DNA from: Candidatus Neomarinimicrobiota bacterium
GTDB taxonomy: Bacteria > Fidelibacterota > UBA2242 > B5-G15
DNA length: 64,000 bases
Reading direction: 5' to 3'
NCBI GenBank assembly: GCA_017656425.1
Contig: JACDNV010000012.1
Location: 1-64,000 of the forward strand
The first letter of the stretch is position 1, and each line of letters opens with the position of its first letter. The notes under the pieces are model-generated. The model was not told the origin of the DNA. It worked only from the letters and a program-made list of their open reading frames with translations, and did not search any database. This document shows positions 8,303 to 22,607 of this stretch, piece after piece. A program made the translations under genes and the position numbers.

Positions 8303-10552
8303 ATGTCAAAAAGAATTAAAATACTTTTAATAGATGATAATCCTGACGATAGGATTATTGCGCGTAAATATATTATACAGGAACTGAGGGAGATTGAAAT
8401 TACAGATGTTAGAAATAGGGAAGAATATAAAAAGGCGATAAAAAATTTTGACTATAATGTAGTTATAACTGATTATAAGCTGAACTGGGGAGATGGGCTT
8501 GAGGTATTAAAAGAAATAAAGCGCATTAATCCAGATATACCAGTTATTATGTTTACTTCTACAGGTACTGAAGAGATTGCGGTGAGTGCTATAAAAGAGG
8601 GACTTGATGATTATATAGTAAAATCATCGAAGCATTTTAAGCGACTTGCTCCATCTATAATTAATGTATTGAAAAGTAGTGAGGAGAGGAAAAGAGCCAG
8701 AGAGCTTGAAAGTTTATATCAGGAGTTATTTGAATTTGTCCCTGTTGGATTATTTAAAATCTCACTTGATGGAGAATTTATTGATGTGAATCCAGAATTT
8801 GTGAGGATTCTTGGATATAAAGATAAAAATGAATTGATAAGTAAAAAAATCAAGGATTTTCACCTTGACATCAATGATTGGCTGGACTGGAAAAGTGAAG
8901 TTGAAAAAAAATCGACTTTGGCGGGAGTTCAGGTTAAATTGCTAAAAAAGGTTGGTAAAGAGATTACAGTTTTGTTAAATGCTAGGCTAATTGAAAGCCA
9001 GCGAGGTGAATTATATATTGACGGCAGTATTCAGGATATTACCAAAATTATGGAATACAGCAAAAGATTAGAGAGAAGTGAAAAAAAATACGAAATGTTG
9101 TTTAATAATTCTAATGATATAATAATTCTTGTAAAGTATAATGAAGACACAGGAATGCTGGATATTATCGATATTAATGAAGCAGGGAGAAATTTCTTGG
9201 GTAATGCTAAAGTATTTAATGACATTGTTGAAGTTCCGTCCCATGTAGATTTGGACTTGGTTATAGATGAAGTATACAAAAATAGGAATGTGATATTTGA
9301 AGCAATGCTGAAAGGTACAGGTGACAGAAAAATACCATTTGAAATAAATGCCAGCCTGTGTTTACACGGCTCGGAAGTTTTTGTTTTTATGATCTGTCGT
9401 GATATAACCATGCGGGAAATATTAAAACAGGAAACAATTAAGGCTCAGAAACTGGAATCTCTTGGAATACTTGCAGGTGGGCTTGCTCATGATTTCAATA
9501 ATATTCTTACTGTCATATTGGGAAATCTCTCACTTATAAAGCTGTTAAATAAAGATGAGTCTTTTAAGAAATATATTGCGGATATAGAAAAGTCAGTTAC
9601 TCGTGCTCGGGAGATCACATCAAAACTCCTCACATTTTCACGAGGATATGCTCCCATAAAAAAGGTAACAACCATTGTCGATATTATAAAAGAATCAGCC
9701 GATTTTATCTTAAGTGGATCAAAGTCAAAAGTGGAAATAACATCTAACCAGAATTTATTTCCTGTAGAAGTGGATGTAGGACAATTTCATCAGGTATTCA
9801 ACAATTTTTTTCTTAATGCTGATCAGGCTATGCCCGAAGGTGGGATTATAAGAGTAGATGTAGATAATGTCATTTTGCCTGTCAGTAGTCAAATACCTTT
9901 ACCACCTGGTAAATACGTAAAAATTGAGATTGAAGATAAGGGTATTGGTATCCCTGACAATTTAGTCCAGAGAATATTTGATCCATATTTTACTACGAAA
10001 AAGAACGGGAGCGGTCTGGGGTTGACCACAGTTTATTCTATTGTAAAAAGTCATGGAGGTCATGTAGAAGTGAAATCGGAGGTGGGTAAAGGGACAACTT
10101 TCATTATCTATATACCTGCTACCACCCAAGAGGCGGAGGAGAAAGAAGAGGAGGTTGAGGAAATAGTCAAAGGATCGGGAAGAATCCTTGTTATGGATGA
10201 TAATATTATGATTAGAAGGGTAGCAGGAGATATTTTGAGGCAACTCGGTTACTCGGTTGATTATGCCAGTGATGGTGACGAAGCTATTTTGAAGTATATA
10301 AAGGCAAAAGAGATGCGTAATCCCTTTGACCTTGTTATCCTTGATCTGACAATTCCCGGTGGCAAGGATGGTATCGAAACATTAAAAAATTTGTTGGATT
10401 ATGATAAAGATGTTAAGGCAATCTTAGCAACTGGATATGCAGATAAGATTTCAAGGGAAGAGGCTGAAAATTTAGGTTTTTGTGACATTATTTTTAAACC
10501 ATACAGTATCGCCAAGTTGAGTAAAGTGATTAAAAAGATACTCATCGATTGA
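8303..10552 (+). CDS. Hybrid sensor histidine kinase (REC-PAS-PAS-HisKA-HATPase-REC)
   Basis: Cytosolic two-component hybrid kinase. Domain order: N-terminal receiver (about 1-125) with acidic pocket Asp11/12 and phospho-acceptor Asp57 in VVITDYKL; a PAS domain from about 140 (ELFEFVPVGLFKISLDG); a second, weaker PAS near 265-370; a HisKA box GGLAHDFNNIL with His396; a HATPase_c domain with DKGIGIPD and GSGLGLTTVYSIVKSHGG; and a C-terminal receiver (about 630-749) with Asp681 in VILDLTIPGG. No transmembrane segment is seen, so it senses an internal or relayed signal. It has no DNA-binding output domain, and no separate response regulator is adjacent. The next gene starts 8 bases on and may be cotranscribed. 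Confidence 0.93.
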   Translation: MSKRIKILLIDDNPDDRIIARKYIIQELREIEITDVRNREEYKKAIKNFDYNVVITDYKLNWGDGLEVLKEIKRINPDIPVIMFTSTGTEEIAVSAIKEGLDDYIVKSSKHFKRLAPSIINVLKSSEERKRARELESLYQELFEFVPVGLFKISLDGEFIDVNPEFVRILGYKDKNELISKKIKDFHLDINDWLDWKSEVEKKSTLAGVQVKLLKKVGKEITVLLNARLIESQRGELYIDGSIQDITKIMEYSKRLERSEKKYEMLFNNSNDIIILVKYNEDTGMLDIIDINEAGRNFLGNAKVFNDIVEVPSHVDLDLVIDEVYKNRNVIFEAMLKGTGDRKIPFEINASLCLHGSEVFVFMICRDITMREILKQETIKAQKLESLGILAGGLAHDFNNILTVILGNLSLIKLLNKDESFKKYIADIEKSVTRAREITSKLLTFSRGYAPIKKVTTIVDIIKESADFILSGSKSKVEITSNQNLFPVEVDVGQFHQVFNNFFLNADQAMPEGGIIRVDVDNVILPVSSQIPLPPGKYVKIEIEDKGIGIPDNLVQRIFDPYFTTKKNGSGLGLTTVYSIVKSHGGHVEVKSEVGKGTTFIIYIPATTQEAEEKEEEVEEIVKGSGRILVMDDNIMIRRVAGDILRQLGYSVDYASDGDEAILKYIKAKEMRNPFDLVILDLTIPGGKDGIETLKNLLDYDKDVKAILATGYADKISREEAENLGFCDIIFKPYSIAKLSKVIKKILID

Positions 10553-10560
10553 GTTAAAAT

Positions 10561-11238
10561 ATGGGACACATTAGTTCTGAAGGTATTTTGAATATTTTAA
10601 ATAAAAAATTATCGTTGAAGGATGAGGTAGAATTTTATAACCATTGGAGGAATTGTAATATATGTTTAAAACGAATTTCCAGCTATATGGACAAAATGCT
10701 TGAAAAAGGGCTGTATCAATCGGGCAGGAAAGCTAAAGTATTCTTACATTGCTTAGATGTTGATGCTCTGAATATTAAAATTTATATTTATTACAGTGTA
10801 GATTTTATATTGGCTATAAGTATAAATAGTAGCTGTTCTTTTTATAAAAGTGCTGTTGATGTAGGAAAAGAAATGTTTATCACTTGCCATGGGGATTTTC
10901 TGGATCAACTAAAATCGTATTTTAATCGGGGAACACCTATAAGATATAGTAAGTTTTACCTATATTTTGAAAATAGCGTTCTTGCCAGGAAAATATTATA
11001 CTTTGTTTTTTTAATTCCCCATTCGATGACATCTTCATATCATGAGGTATCATGTATGGTTGGTCTGGAAAATGGAGCGAGATTTGTTGGTAGGGTTATG
11101 TCCAGAAATAGATTGCCCATTTTAATTCCCTGTCATAGGGTAATAAGGAAAGATGGGGCACTTGGAGGGTATTCAGCTGGTGTACAAATAAAAGAGAAGT
11201 TATTAGAACTGGAGAAAAGACATTTGGAAAGGGAATAG
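10561..11238 (+). CDS. OGT/ATL-like protein with N-terminal anti-sigma-type zinc motif
   Basis: The C-terminal 75 residues match the active-site domain of O6-alkylguanine-DNA alkyltransferases: a helix-turn-helix-like stretch, then PILIPCHRVIRKDG and GGYSAG, with the acceptor cysteine at Cys191. The N-terminus is different. ISSEGILNILNKKLSL followed by H28-x3-C32-x2-C35 is the layout of a ZAS (anti-sigma zinc) domain rather than the usual OGT N-domain. The middle section (about 60-150) is unrecognised. The gene begins 8 bases after the hybrid kinase and its stop overlaps the next start, suggesting a signalling operon. It could be a DNA alkyl-damage repair protein or a damage-sensing regulator; only the alkyltransferase domain is firm. 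Confidence 0.7.
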   Translation: MGHISSEGILNILNKKLSLKDEVEFYNHWRNCNICLKRISSYMDKMLEKGLYQSGRKAKVFLHCLDVDALNIKIYIYYSVDFILAISINSSCSFYKSAVDVGKEMFITCHGDFLDQLKSYFNRGTPIRYSKFYLYFENSVLARKILYFVFLIPHSMTSSYHEVSCMVGLENGARFVGRVMSRNRLPILIPCHRVIRKDGALGGYSAGVQIKEKLLELEKRHLERE

Positions 11239-13160
11239 TGGTGAAAATTCTTAAACAGGGATTGTTTTTTACTTTATTCATTTTTCTTTTTCTGTGTATG
11301 TGTGAGCAATCTCAAGATGATCAATTAAAAGAATTATATAAATATTATATAGAAGGGCGGCTAGAGGATAAATGTAAGAAATTTCTTAGCAGCAAATTCC
11401 CTGAAGTTAAAAGCAGACTTGCGTATATATTATCGGCTGAGGCTGATACTTGTTATTTGAAAATATTAAGTGAGTTCATAAATGATAAGATAGCATCTGT
11501 AAGATTGGCATCTGCTTATAGTCTTGGATATGTTAATTCCTTCGAAGCCAGGAAGATTTTGTTTGAAAGATTTAATACTGAGTGGGATTACGATATAAAA
11601 GTGGAAATAATGAAAGCAATTGGTAAAATTGGTACGGAGGCTGATCTGAGATATCTGGTTCTAGAAAATTATCCAGAAGATGATTTACTATTTGAGTCAC
11701 TTTATTACTTTTTCGCTCGTGGTATATACACCGAAGGAAGAATAAACTTTTTAATAAATACAATTGTAAATGGCTCTTATAATAATAAAAAATTAGCATT
11801 GAAGATTCTGTCAGAAGCCAAAATCCCTGGAATAAGTTTTAATCTCAAACCAATATTTAATGAATTGTTAAAAAATGATTTTATGAAATTTTCTCCTCTT
11901 ATAATCCCTGTCGCAACAAAATTTAACCAGGTTGATAGTAATATTATAAATACTGTTATCTCTATTAGCAATAAGAATAGTTTACTTAGATTTATGAGGT
12001 ACGCTAATAGCTACAAAAGGTATAAAAAATTCTGGAATTATTGTCTTGGATCTGATGACGAGGTAATAAAATCGAAGGCAATTTACTTTTTATCAAAAAA
12101 CTGCCGTGATATAGATTTGGAATTAGTAGAACGTATAGAAAATATTTATAATAATTGCGGAAATTTAGATGTTAGATTATCATCTATTCAATTTTTAGCT
12201 TCGGTTTATCCTGATAGTTTGTTATTTGTCTTGTATAATGAATGTTTGCGAGAGGATTATTTGCCATATTTTCTTTCTGGACTATCCATCAGAGAGGATA
12301 GTCTTGGTTTTTACTTTTTTAAAAAGATATTGAATTCAATCGACAATAGAACTAAATACTTATCTTATAATCTTTTAATGAATTATTTAACTAGAGATAG
12401 TTGTAATCAGGAAATTATTTCAAAGTATATCTCTTGGGGGTTGGAGAGAGAAAACCCCATTATCAATCTTATCGCGATTAATTCAATTGGTAAGTGCGGT
12501 TACTACAGTAATGAATTAACCCCAATTTTAGTTAATTTAATGAACGAAAACCTAAATAGAGGTTCGAGTTTTCTATTTTTCGCTACTTTATCTGATATTA
12601 GTAACTATATAAGTGCCTCAGCTATGTTTTCAATTAATAGGAGGCTATTTAGAGAGAATTTTGGATTATCATATAGAAATATAGAGGAAAAATTTATTGA
12701 TAAAGATATAGTAAAAAGAATTGTTGATGAAAAAAGTTGTTATTATGTGAAAGTAAAAGCGGATAAAGGAGAAATAGTAATAAAGTGTGAAAGTGATTTT
12801 GCCCCTTTTTCTGTAAAGTTTTTTATAGATTCGATAAAAAAAGGTGTTTATAACAATAGTATTATAACCTTAGGCGATGATAATAATACTGTTATTTTCG
12901 GGGATACAACTTATGTTGGGTATACTTTCCCTGGAAGGATAATTAAAGTAGAACATTCCCCTTTAAAATTTAGCCGGAACTCCGTTGGACTATTAAATTA
13001 TAACGGCGTTTATCAGTCTCATCAATTTTTTGTTACTCTTTCTGATAACGCCAACCTGGATATGGAATTTACAAGAATTGGAGAAGTAATAGAGGGATTC
13101 GAAGTGTTATACAGATTAAATAATTATGAAAAAATAAAAACAGTAGAAATTATTGATTAG
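11238..13160 (+). CDS. HEAT-repeat lipoprotein with C-terminal cyclophilin-like domain
   Basis: Predicted envelope protein. The hydrophobic N-terminus ends in a Cys-containing stretch (FLFLCMCEQ) that may be a lipobox. Residues about 50-480 show alpha-helical HEAT-type repeats (for example VRLASAYSLGYVNSFEARKIL and VKIEIMKAIGKIGTEADLRYL-like units). The last 140 residues resemble a cyclophilin-type peptidyl-prolyl isomerase: ADKGEIVIKCESDFAPFSV, then QFFVTLSDNANLDMEFTRIG, matching the QFFI...P.LD..FTVFG core. The domain is divergent, so catalysis is uncertain. GTG is used as start, overlapping the previous stop by one base. It may be an extracytoplasmic folding helper. Confidence 0.75.
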   Translation: MVKILKQGLFFTLFIFLFLCMCEQSQDDQLKELYKYYIEGRLEDKCKKFLSSKFPEVKSRLAYILSAEADTCYLKILSEFINDKIASVRLASAYSLGYVNSFEARKILFERFNTEWDYDIKVEIMKAIGKIGTEADLRYLVLENYPEDDLLFESLYYFFARGIYTEGRINFLINTIVNGSYNNKKLALKILSEAKIPGISFNLKPIFNELLKNDFMKFSPLIIPVATKFNQVDSNIINTVISISNKNSLLRFMRYANSYKRYKKFWNYCLGSDDEVIKSKAIYFLSKNCRDIDLELVERIENIYNNCGNLDVRLSSIQFLASVYPDSLLFVLYNECLREDYLPYFLSGLSIREDSLGFYFFKKILNSIDNRTKYLSYNLLMNYLTRDSCNQEIISKYISWGLERENPIINLIAINSIGKCGYYSNELTPILVNLMNENLNRGSSFLFFATLSDISNYISASAMFSINRRLFRENFGLSYRNIEEKFIDKDIVKRIVDEKSCYYVKVKADKGEIVIKCESDFAPFSVKFFIDSIKKGVYNNSIITLGDDNNTVIFGDTTYVGYTFPGRIIKVEHSPLKFSRNSVGLLNYNGVYQSHQFFVTLSDNANLDMEFTRIGEVIEGFEVLYRLNNYEKIKTVEIID

Positions 13161-13162
13161 TA

Positions 13163-17943
<4,781 letters not shown>

Positions 17944-17955
17944 TTACCACAGTTA

Positions 17956-18729
17956 TTATTTTTTCCCTTTTAATAAACCATCAATAAAAGGTTTGAATAG
18001 TTCTATAGGTATCGGGAAAACAGTAGTAGAATTGTTTTCAGCTGCTATTTCTCTAAGAGTTTGTAGGTATCTCAGTTGTACCGTAATGGGTTGTTTTTGC
18101 ATTATTTCTGCTGCTTCCAGCAATTTGGTTGCAGCCTGAAATTCACCCTCGGCATTTATTATTTTGGCTCTTCTTTCTCTCTCGGCTTCAGCCTGCCTTG
18201 CCATAGCTCTCTGCATATCCTGAGGTAAGTCTACGTGCTTTATTTCTACTTGTGATACTTTAATACCCCATGGGTCAGTATGCTGGTCGAGTATTTGTTG
18301 TAAGTTGGTGTTTATTTTTTCTCTTTCTGATAATAATTCATCAAGTTCCGACTGTCCAAGGATGCTTCTCAATGTAGTTTGAGCCAGCTGACTGGTGGCG
18401 AAGAGATAATCCTCAACTTCCACTACAGCTTTTGCAGGGTCCATAACTCTAAAATATACTACAGCATTTACCTTAACAGAAACATTATCCTTAGTTATAA
18501 TATCCTGTGGTGGTACGTCCATAACGACTGTTCTTAAACTTACCTTTACCATTTTATCTATTAAAGGGATCAGGAGTATCAAACCGGGTCCTTTTGCGCC
18601 GACAAGTCTTCCAAGTCTGAATATAACGCCCCTTTCGTATTCTTTAAGAATCCGAATTGCACTGGACAAAAGAAGCAAAAGGAAAATGATTATCGATATT
18701 ATTGAAATCTGGCTCATTTTTGCCTCCAT
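17956..18729 (-). CDS. Stomatin/slipin-family SPFH membrane protein
   Basis: Membrane scaffold of the SPFH (band 7) superfamily. There is one N-terminal transmembrane helix (about 8-24), then the family block [44 protein letters not shown], and [32 protein letters not shown], leading into a coiled coil. At 257 residues it is typical. It lies 3 bases after nfeD on the same strand; this pair is conserved across bacteria and archaea, where the NfeD-type protease cleaves or partners the slipin. Likely role: organising membrane microdomains or protease quality control. Confidence 0.95.
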   Translation of the reverse strand: MEAKMSQISIISIIIFLLLLLSSAIRILKEYERGVIFRLGRLVGAKGPGLILLIPLIDKMVKVSLRTVVMDVPPQDIITKDNVSVKVNAVVYFRVMDPAKAVVEVEDYLFATSQLAQTTLRSILGQSELDELLSEREKINTNLQQILDQHTDPWGIKVSQVEIKHVDLPQDMQRAMARQAEAERERRAKIINAEGEFQAATKLLEAAEIMQKQPITVQLRYLQTLREIAAENNSTTVFPIPIELFKPFIDGLLKGKK

Positions 18730-18732
18730 TTA

Positions 18733-20061
18733 TTATGTTAATTTTTCCACTTTTAATACCATTTGGTCTATTCCAATAACTTTTATCTTATCTCCTTTAT
18801 TTATTTTAATATTGGATTTTGCCTTCCAGTATTCCCCGTGTACGAGCACCATTCCTTCCTTATCAATATCGGTAATTGCAGAACCAACTGAACCTATTAA
18901 TCCTTCACGTCCCGTTGAAACCTTCTTTTTATGTGTTTTTAACGCTAAAGAAAGTGCTAATATAAAAAGGATTGCTGTAATAACAACAATTGGGATTATT
19001 ACCTGTAAAGAAACTGAGAACAATTGTTTTGGTGCTTCTTGTGTATTTATTAGCATCATTGATCCTATTATCATTGAAATTATACCCCCTATTGTTAATA
19101 AACCATAGCTTGTTATTTTTACCTCCAAAATAAATAGGATAATACCTATAGCAATTAGTGCAAGGCCGGCGTAATTTATCGGTAATATCTGAAAAGAGAA
19201 AAATGCAAGTATTAGGAATATCGCGCCTAATACACCTGGAAATATTGATCCAGGATTTGAAAGTTCGAAGAACAGACCATAAAAACCAAGGATTAGAAAT
19301 AGATAAGCAATGTTAGGATCACTTATTGTATTCAGAATTTTAAAATGCCATCCTATAGGTCTTTCAACTATTCTGGCATTAGTTGTTTTTATTATTTTTA
19401 CACTAGATTTTACTTTTACCTTTTTACCATTAATTCTGGCTATCAGATCTTCAGTATCGTTTGCTATTATATCTATAACATTTTTTTCGAGAGCTTCGGT
19501 TTCAGTTATTGATACGCTTTTACGAACAGCGTCTTCTACCCATTGTTCATTTCTGCCTCGTTCGTGTGCAATGCTTTTTATGAATGCAACTGCATCGTTT
19601 GTTACCTTTTCCATCATTGTTTTAGTGTTTGCTGAGTCGGGTTTTCCTCCAAAAATACCCCCACCACCAAGATTTACCGGGTGTGCAGCGCCAATATTAG
19701 TCCCTGGTGACATTGCGGCTATATGTGCTGCTACTGTTATAAATACCCCGGCAGATGCTGCTTGTGCACCACGAGGGTAGATGTAAACAACAATTGGGAT
19801 ATCACTATTTAGGAAACCTTTTATTATATCTCTCATTGAGCTCATTAAACCACCAGGGGTGTCAAGTTTGATAATCAGGCATTCAACTTTACTTGTATCT
19901 GCTTTATTTAGATTGGATAGAACGTATTTTGAAGCTATTGGATTTATAATACCATCATATTCCAATATCCATATTTCTTTCCCGGATAAGTTAACACAAA
20001 TTATTGAAAGCATTATTACTGAAATTTTTATGGTTTTTGTTATCCTTCTCATTTTTACCAT
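18733..20061 (-). CDS. nfeD: NfeD1b membrane serine protease (ClpP-class), slipin partner
   Basis: Long-form NfeD: signal peptide, ClpP-class protease domain, four to five membrane helices, C-terminal OB fold. The protease core shows LDTPGGLMSSM, then YPRGAQAASAGVFITVAAHIAAMSPGTNIGAA, with the nucleophile Ser in ASAG and the expected Lys further on (near AVRKSVSITE). The membrane part spans about residues 240-365 and the soluble OB domain about 375-442 (REGLIGSVGSA). At 442 residues it is normal. An alternative start at 20052 (second Met) is equally possible, as neither has a clear ribosome site. In archaeal homologues this enzyme cleaves the C-terminus of its partner stomatin. Confidence 0.95.
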   Translation of the reverse strand: MVKMRRITKTIKISVIMLSIICVNLSGKEIWILEYDGIINPIASKYVLSNLNKADTSKVECLIIKLDTPGGLMSSMRDIIKGFLNSDIPIVVYIYPRGAQAASAGVFITVAAHIAAMSPGTNIGAAHPVNLGGGGIFGGKPDSANTKTMMEKVTNDAVAFIKSIAHERGRNEQWVEDAVRKSVSITETEALEKNVIDIIANDTEDLIARINGKKVKVKSSVKIIKTTNARIVERPIGWHFKILNTISDPNIAYLFLILGFYGLFFELSNPGSIFPGVLGAIFLILAFFSFQILPINYAGLALIAIGIILFILEVKITSYGLLTIGGIISMIIGSMMLINTQEAPKQLFSVSLQVIIPIVVITAILFILALSLALKTHKKKVSTGREGLIGSVGSAITDIDKEGMVLVHGEYWKAKSNIKINKGDKIKVIGIDQMVLKVEKLT

Positions 20062-20132
20062 AGTAAAATATAATTTAATATTATTTCTTACTCAATAAAA
20101 TAATATGAGCTATTTTATTTGGATATAGACTT

Positions 20133-21449
20133 TTACATATTAAGAACCGTTGTAATGTTGAATCTGTGTTTTTGTAATCTTTGACTTGTTTGAGTGCCAA
20201 AATAATAAATTTCGATTAAATCTTTTGAAGTTATAAATTTATAAGAAGTGATTATATCAAGATTTCCTATAGAAAATTTTATACCCATTGATATCTGATT
20301 TATATTTCTAAATTCGCTATTAATATCTTTATATGGTTTTGTTCTTAATTGATAATTGAAAAGGAAATCGACATTAGTGGTCGCATGAAATATTAATCCG
20401 AAATCTATATCGTATGTCTGTTTCAGATTCGATCTTATTTCTCTATTGATTCTCCTGTCTATTTTTACTGTGTCATTGTTATCATCTATTTCGTAGAGAT
20501 TACTGAAAAATTTTATATCATTCCAGCTATGAAATGTGGTATTTAATGATAATTCGAGAGCGGTTGATTTATAACCAAATGATACAGAATATTCGATAGG
20601 ATATTTCATTGAATAATCTGTTGTATCGGAATATGAGTTTAACAATAGGATGTTTTTATTATCATCTTCTATCACTCTTTCTTCAATTTTGAAATTCTCT
20701 GTCGAATTTAATTTTAAAGGTGAGGATATTCTTACACCATAAATAAAAGATTTATAAACGTACGTCATACCTGCTGTAATATTTCTCCCTGTATAGGTTG
20801 GTTCAATTTTTTCGATATAATTCCAGTAATAGTGAGCGTAAATATCAAGAGTATCAATCTCGTATCCATTGAAATCATAATTTCTATACCCATCATATTT
20901 GTTAAAGGATGCTCCGAGGAACAGATTTTTTCTGAACTCTACCGATGTTCCAATGCTAAGTACATATAATAAACCATTTTCAGAAATTGTATAGTTATTG
21001 TACACATTTTCAGTTCCGTTATTAACAGGATATATTCCTTCTGATTTTAATAGCATATCATAGTTTGATACAGAGAAATAGGATACCCCTATTGCAAGGT
21101 TCCCCCGATAAACCGGGACATCCCATATCACCCCTACACCTGAGAAATTTGAATAATCCGATTGTTTGAATGAACTATTTGCTATGCCATAGGGTTCAGC
21201 ATATTGTTTTACAGTGTTATTTTGAAATGAGAAATATATTTGGCTTTTATTAATAAGAGCTAAATTTGCAGGATTTGTATAAAGGGATGAAATATCTCTT
21301 ATGAGTGTTGCATTGCTATTAAAAACTGATGAATAGCCAATTTCGGGAGAAATATACTTAAAAGGTCTTAAAGCATCTTCAAAACTCTGACTATATATTA
21401 AGTTATATGTAATAACAAGTACACATAATACAATTTTTTTTATTTTCAT
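20133..21449 (-). CDS. FadL/OmpP1-like outer-membrane barrel protein
   Basis: Predicted outer-membrane protein. After a signal peptide (residues about 1-20, ending YSQS) it reads SLYTNPANLALINKSQIYFSF, the pattern at the N-terminal plug of FadL/OmpP1/PorV-type proteins. The remaining 380 residues alternate polar and aromatic residues, as in a beta barrel, ending in a short aromatic strand (FNITTVLNM). It may transport hydrophobic compounds or act in T9SS-type secretion (PorV-like); the sequence does not decide. It overlaps the upstream Tyr-rich lipoprotein gene by 4 bases (ATGA), so they are translated together. Confidence 0.75.
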   Translation of the reverse strand: MKIKKIVLCVLVITYNLIYSQSFEDALRPFKYISPEIGYSSVFNSNATLIRDISSLYTNPANLALINKSQIYFSFQNNTVKQYAEPYGIANSSFKQSDYSNFSGVGVIWDVPVYRGNLAIGVSYFSVSNYDMLLKSEGIYPVNNGTENVYNNYTISENGLLYVLSIGTSVEFRKNLFLGASFNKYDGYRNYDFNGYEIDTLDIYAHYYWNYIEKIEPTYTGRNITAGMTYVYKSFIYGVRISSPLKLNSTENFKIEERVIEDDNKNILLLNSYSDTTDYSMKYPIEYSVSFGYKSTALELSLNTTFHSWNDIKFFSNLYEIDDNNDTVKIDRRINREIRSNLKQTYDIDFGLIFHATTNVDFLFNYQLRTKPYKDINSEFRNINQISMGIKFSIGNLDIITSYKFITSKDLIEIYYFGTQTSQRLQKHRFNITTVLNM

Positions 21450-22438
21450 TTCCTTCGTCTATTTATCTTTCCGGAACTTCTTGATCGATTCCGAGAAGAT
21501 GATCCACTGGATGAAGAAGTGCTTATGGATGAACTGGGTGATGAAGATGATGATGGTCTGCTATATTCGGCTGTAGAAGTTCGGCGTATAGGAGGTGGTG
21601 ATGGCGGATTGTAAATTCTACTTGGTCTATTATTTGGAGTAGATGGCGGACTGATTTTTTTCTGTTTCTCAATTCTTGAGACATTTTTCCGGTAATCCAG
21701 GGACCTTGGGGGTTCAATCTCCCCTTTTGGTTTTCTTAAAATACGGCTGGTTTCCTGATCATTTTCCTCATTTTTAAATGTCACATTACTTGCGGCTGCT
21801 TGGGATGTTAATGGTAGATATTTAATTGAAGTGTTTCTATCAACAGTCTGTTCAGTATAGTTCTTTTTTACCCTTGTAATTTTTCTATCTTCTTCACGTG
21901 CAAATTTACGTTTGCTTTTATATTTTTCCTTCCAGTCATATATATACGGAGGATAGAATGAATTGTAGTACGATGGATATCCGGAGTAATATGGATAATA
22001 GTATGGATTATAATAATTGTAGTAATATGAGTAAAAATAAGGATCATAAAAATATGGATTATAGAAAATAGGGGAGAATGGGTCGTAATACCAGTTGTAG
22101 AAGTATGAGCTTGCCAAATAAGGAGGATAACCCCAATTTAGGAAGCTGAAATAAAGATAGTTATAGTATCTGTTATAAGAATACCATGGATTATACCAGT
22201 TATGGTAAGCATATGGCGGATAGTAGAAATCATTCCAGTAACCGTATCTCAGTCCAAAAAAGAAGTTTGGATTGGTAAAGGCGTAATTGCTGTATTCGTT
22301 GTGTTCGTATTGTCTTTCCCTTTTTTCTTCCTGAACATATTGACCTTCTTTTTCTGTAGGTGGAAAAATCTTTGTATAGCAGCCAGTTATCATTATTATA
22401 AAAAGCGTTAATGTGAGTAATAAATAAAATCTTTTCAT
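21446..22438 (-). CDS. Tyrosine-rich low-complexity lipoprotein
   Basis: Unrecognised, compositionally extreme envelope protein. The signal peptide ends MITGC, a good lipobox. Residues about 55-165 are dominated by Tyr, with Asn, Pro, Trp and Phe (runs such as YYNYYNPYYYPYYSGYPSYY). A Lys/Arg/Glu-rich section follows (about 168-260), then a Pro-rich patch and a Ser-rich tail ending in basic residues (SSGKINRRRK). The composition suggests a disordered or surface-adhesive protein, or one anchored near peptidoglycan or LPS by the basic tail. It heads the minus-strand operon, overlaps the barrel gene by 4 bases, and is divergent from the Lpt permease gene. Confidence 0.8.
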   Translation of the reverse strand: MKRFYLLLTLTLFIIMITGCYTKIFPPTEKEGQYVQEEKRERQYEHNEYSNYAFTNPNFFFGLRYGYWNDFYYPPYAYHNWYNPWYSYNRYYNYLYFSFLNWGYPPYLASSYFYNWYYDPFSPIFYNPYFYDPYFYSYYYNYYNPYYYPYYSGYPSYYNSFYPPYIYDWKEKYKSKRKFAREEDRKITRVKKNYTEQTVDRNTSIKYLPLTSQAAASNVTFKNEENDQETSRILRKPKGEIEPPRSLDYRKNVSRIEKQKKISPPSTPNNRPSRIYNPPSPPPIRRTSTAEYSRPSSSSSPSSSISTSSSSGSSSRNRSRSSGKINRRRK

Positions 22439-22607
22439 TTTATCACCAAGCTTTCTAATCTCAATATAATCATTTTTTTAATATATATCAACAAACCTAA
22501 TTGTTTATACTAAATTACATTTATTTTGTTACATATTATTTAAAATTGGTTGTCATGGAGGTAAAAAATGATTATATGGATATAAGGAATATGCTTAAAT
22601 TTATTTT
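22439..22607. promoter_or_regulatory. Divergent intergenic region with two tiny ORFs before the Lpt permease
   Basis: Divergent promoter space between the Tyr-rich lipoprotein (minus) and the Lpt permease (plus). On the plus strand, GGAGGT at 22557-22562 is well spaced from an ATG at 22568 that opens a 5-codon ORF ending at 22585. A second ORF starts at 22591 and its TGA (22609-22611) overlaps the GTG start of the permease at 22608, which itself lacks a ribosome site. This arrangement would suit translational coupling or a leader control, but it may be chance in AT-rich DNA. Confidence 0.35.

Noticed and set aside
18686-19108. 140-codon plus-strand ORF across the slipin and nfeD genes
   Set aside because: Antisense to two conserved proteins; composition is the mirror image of their membrane segments.
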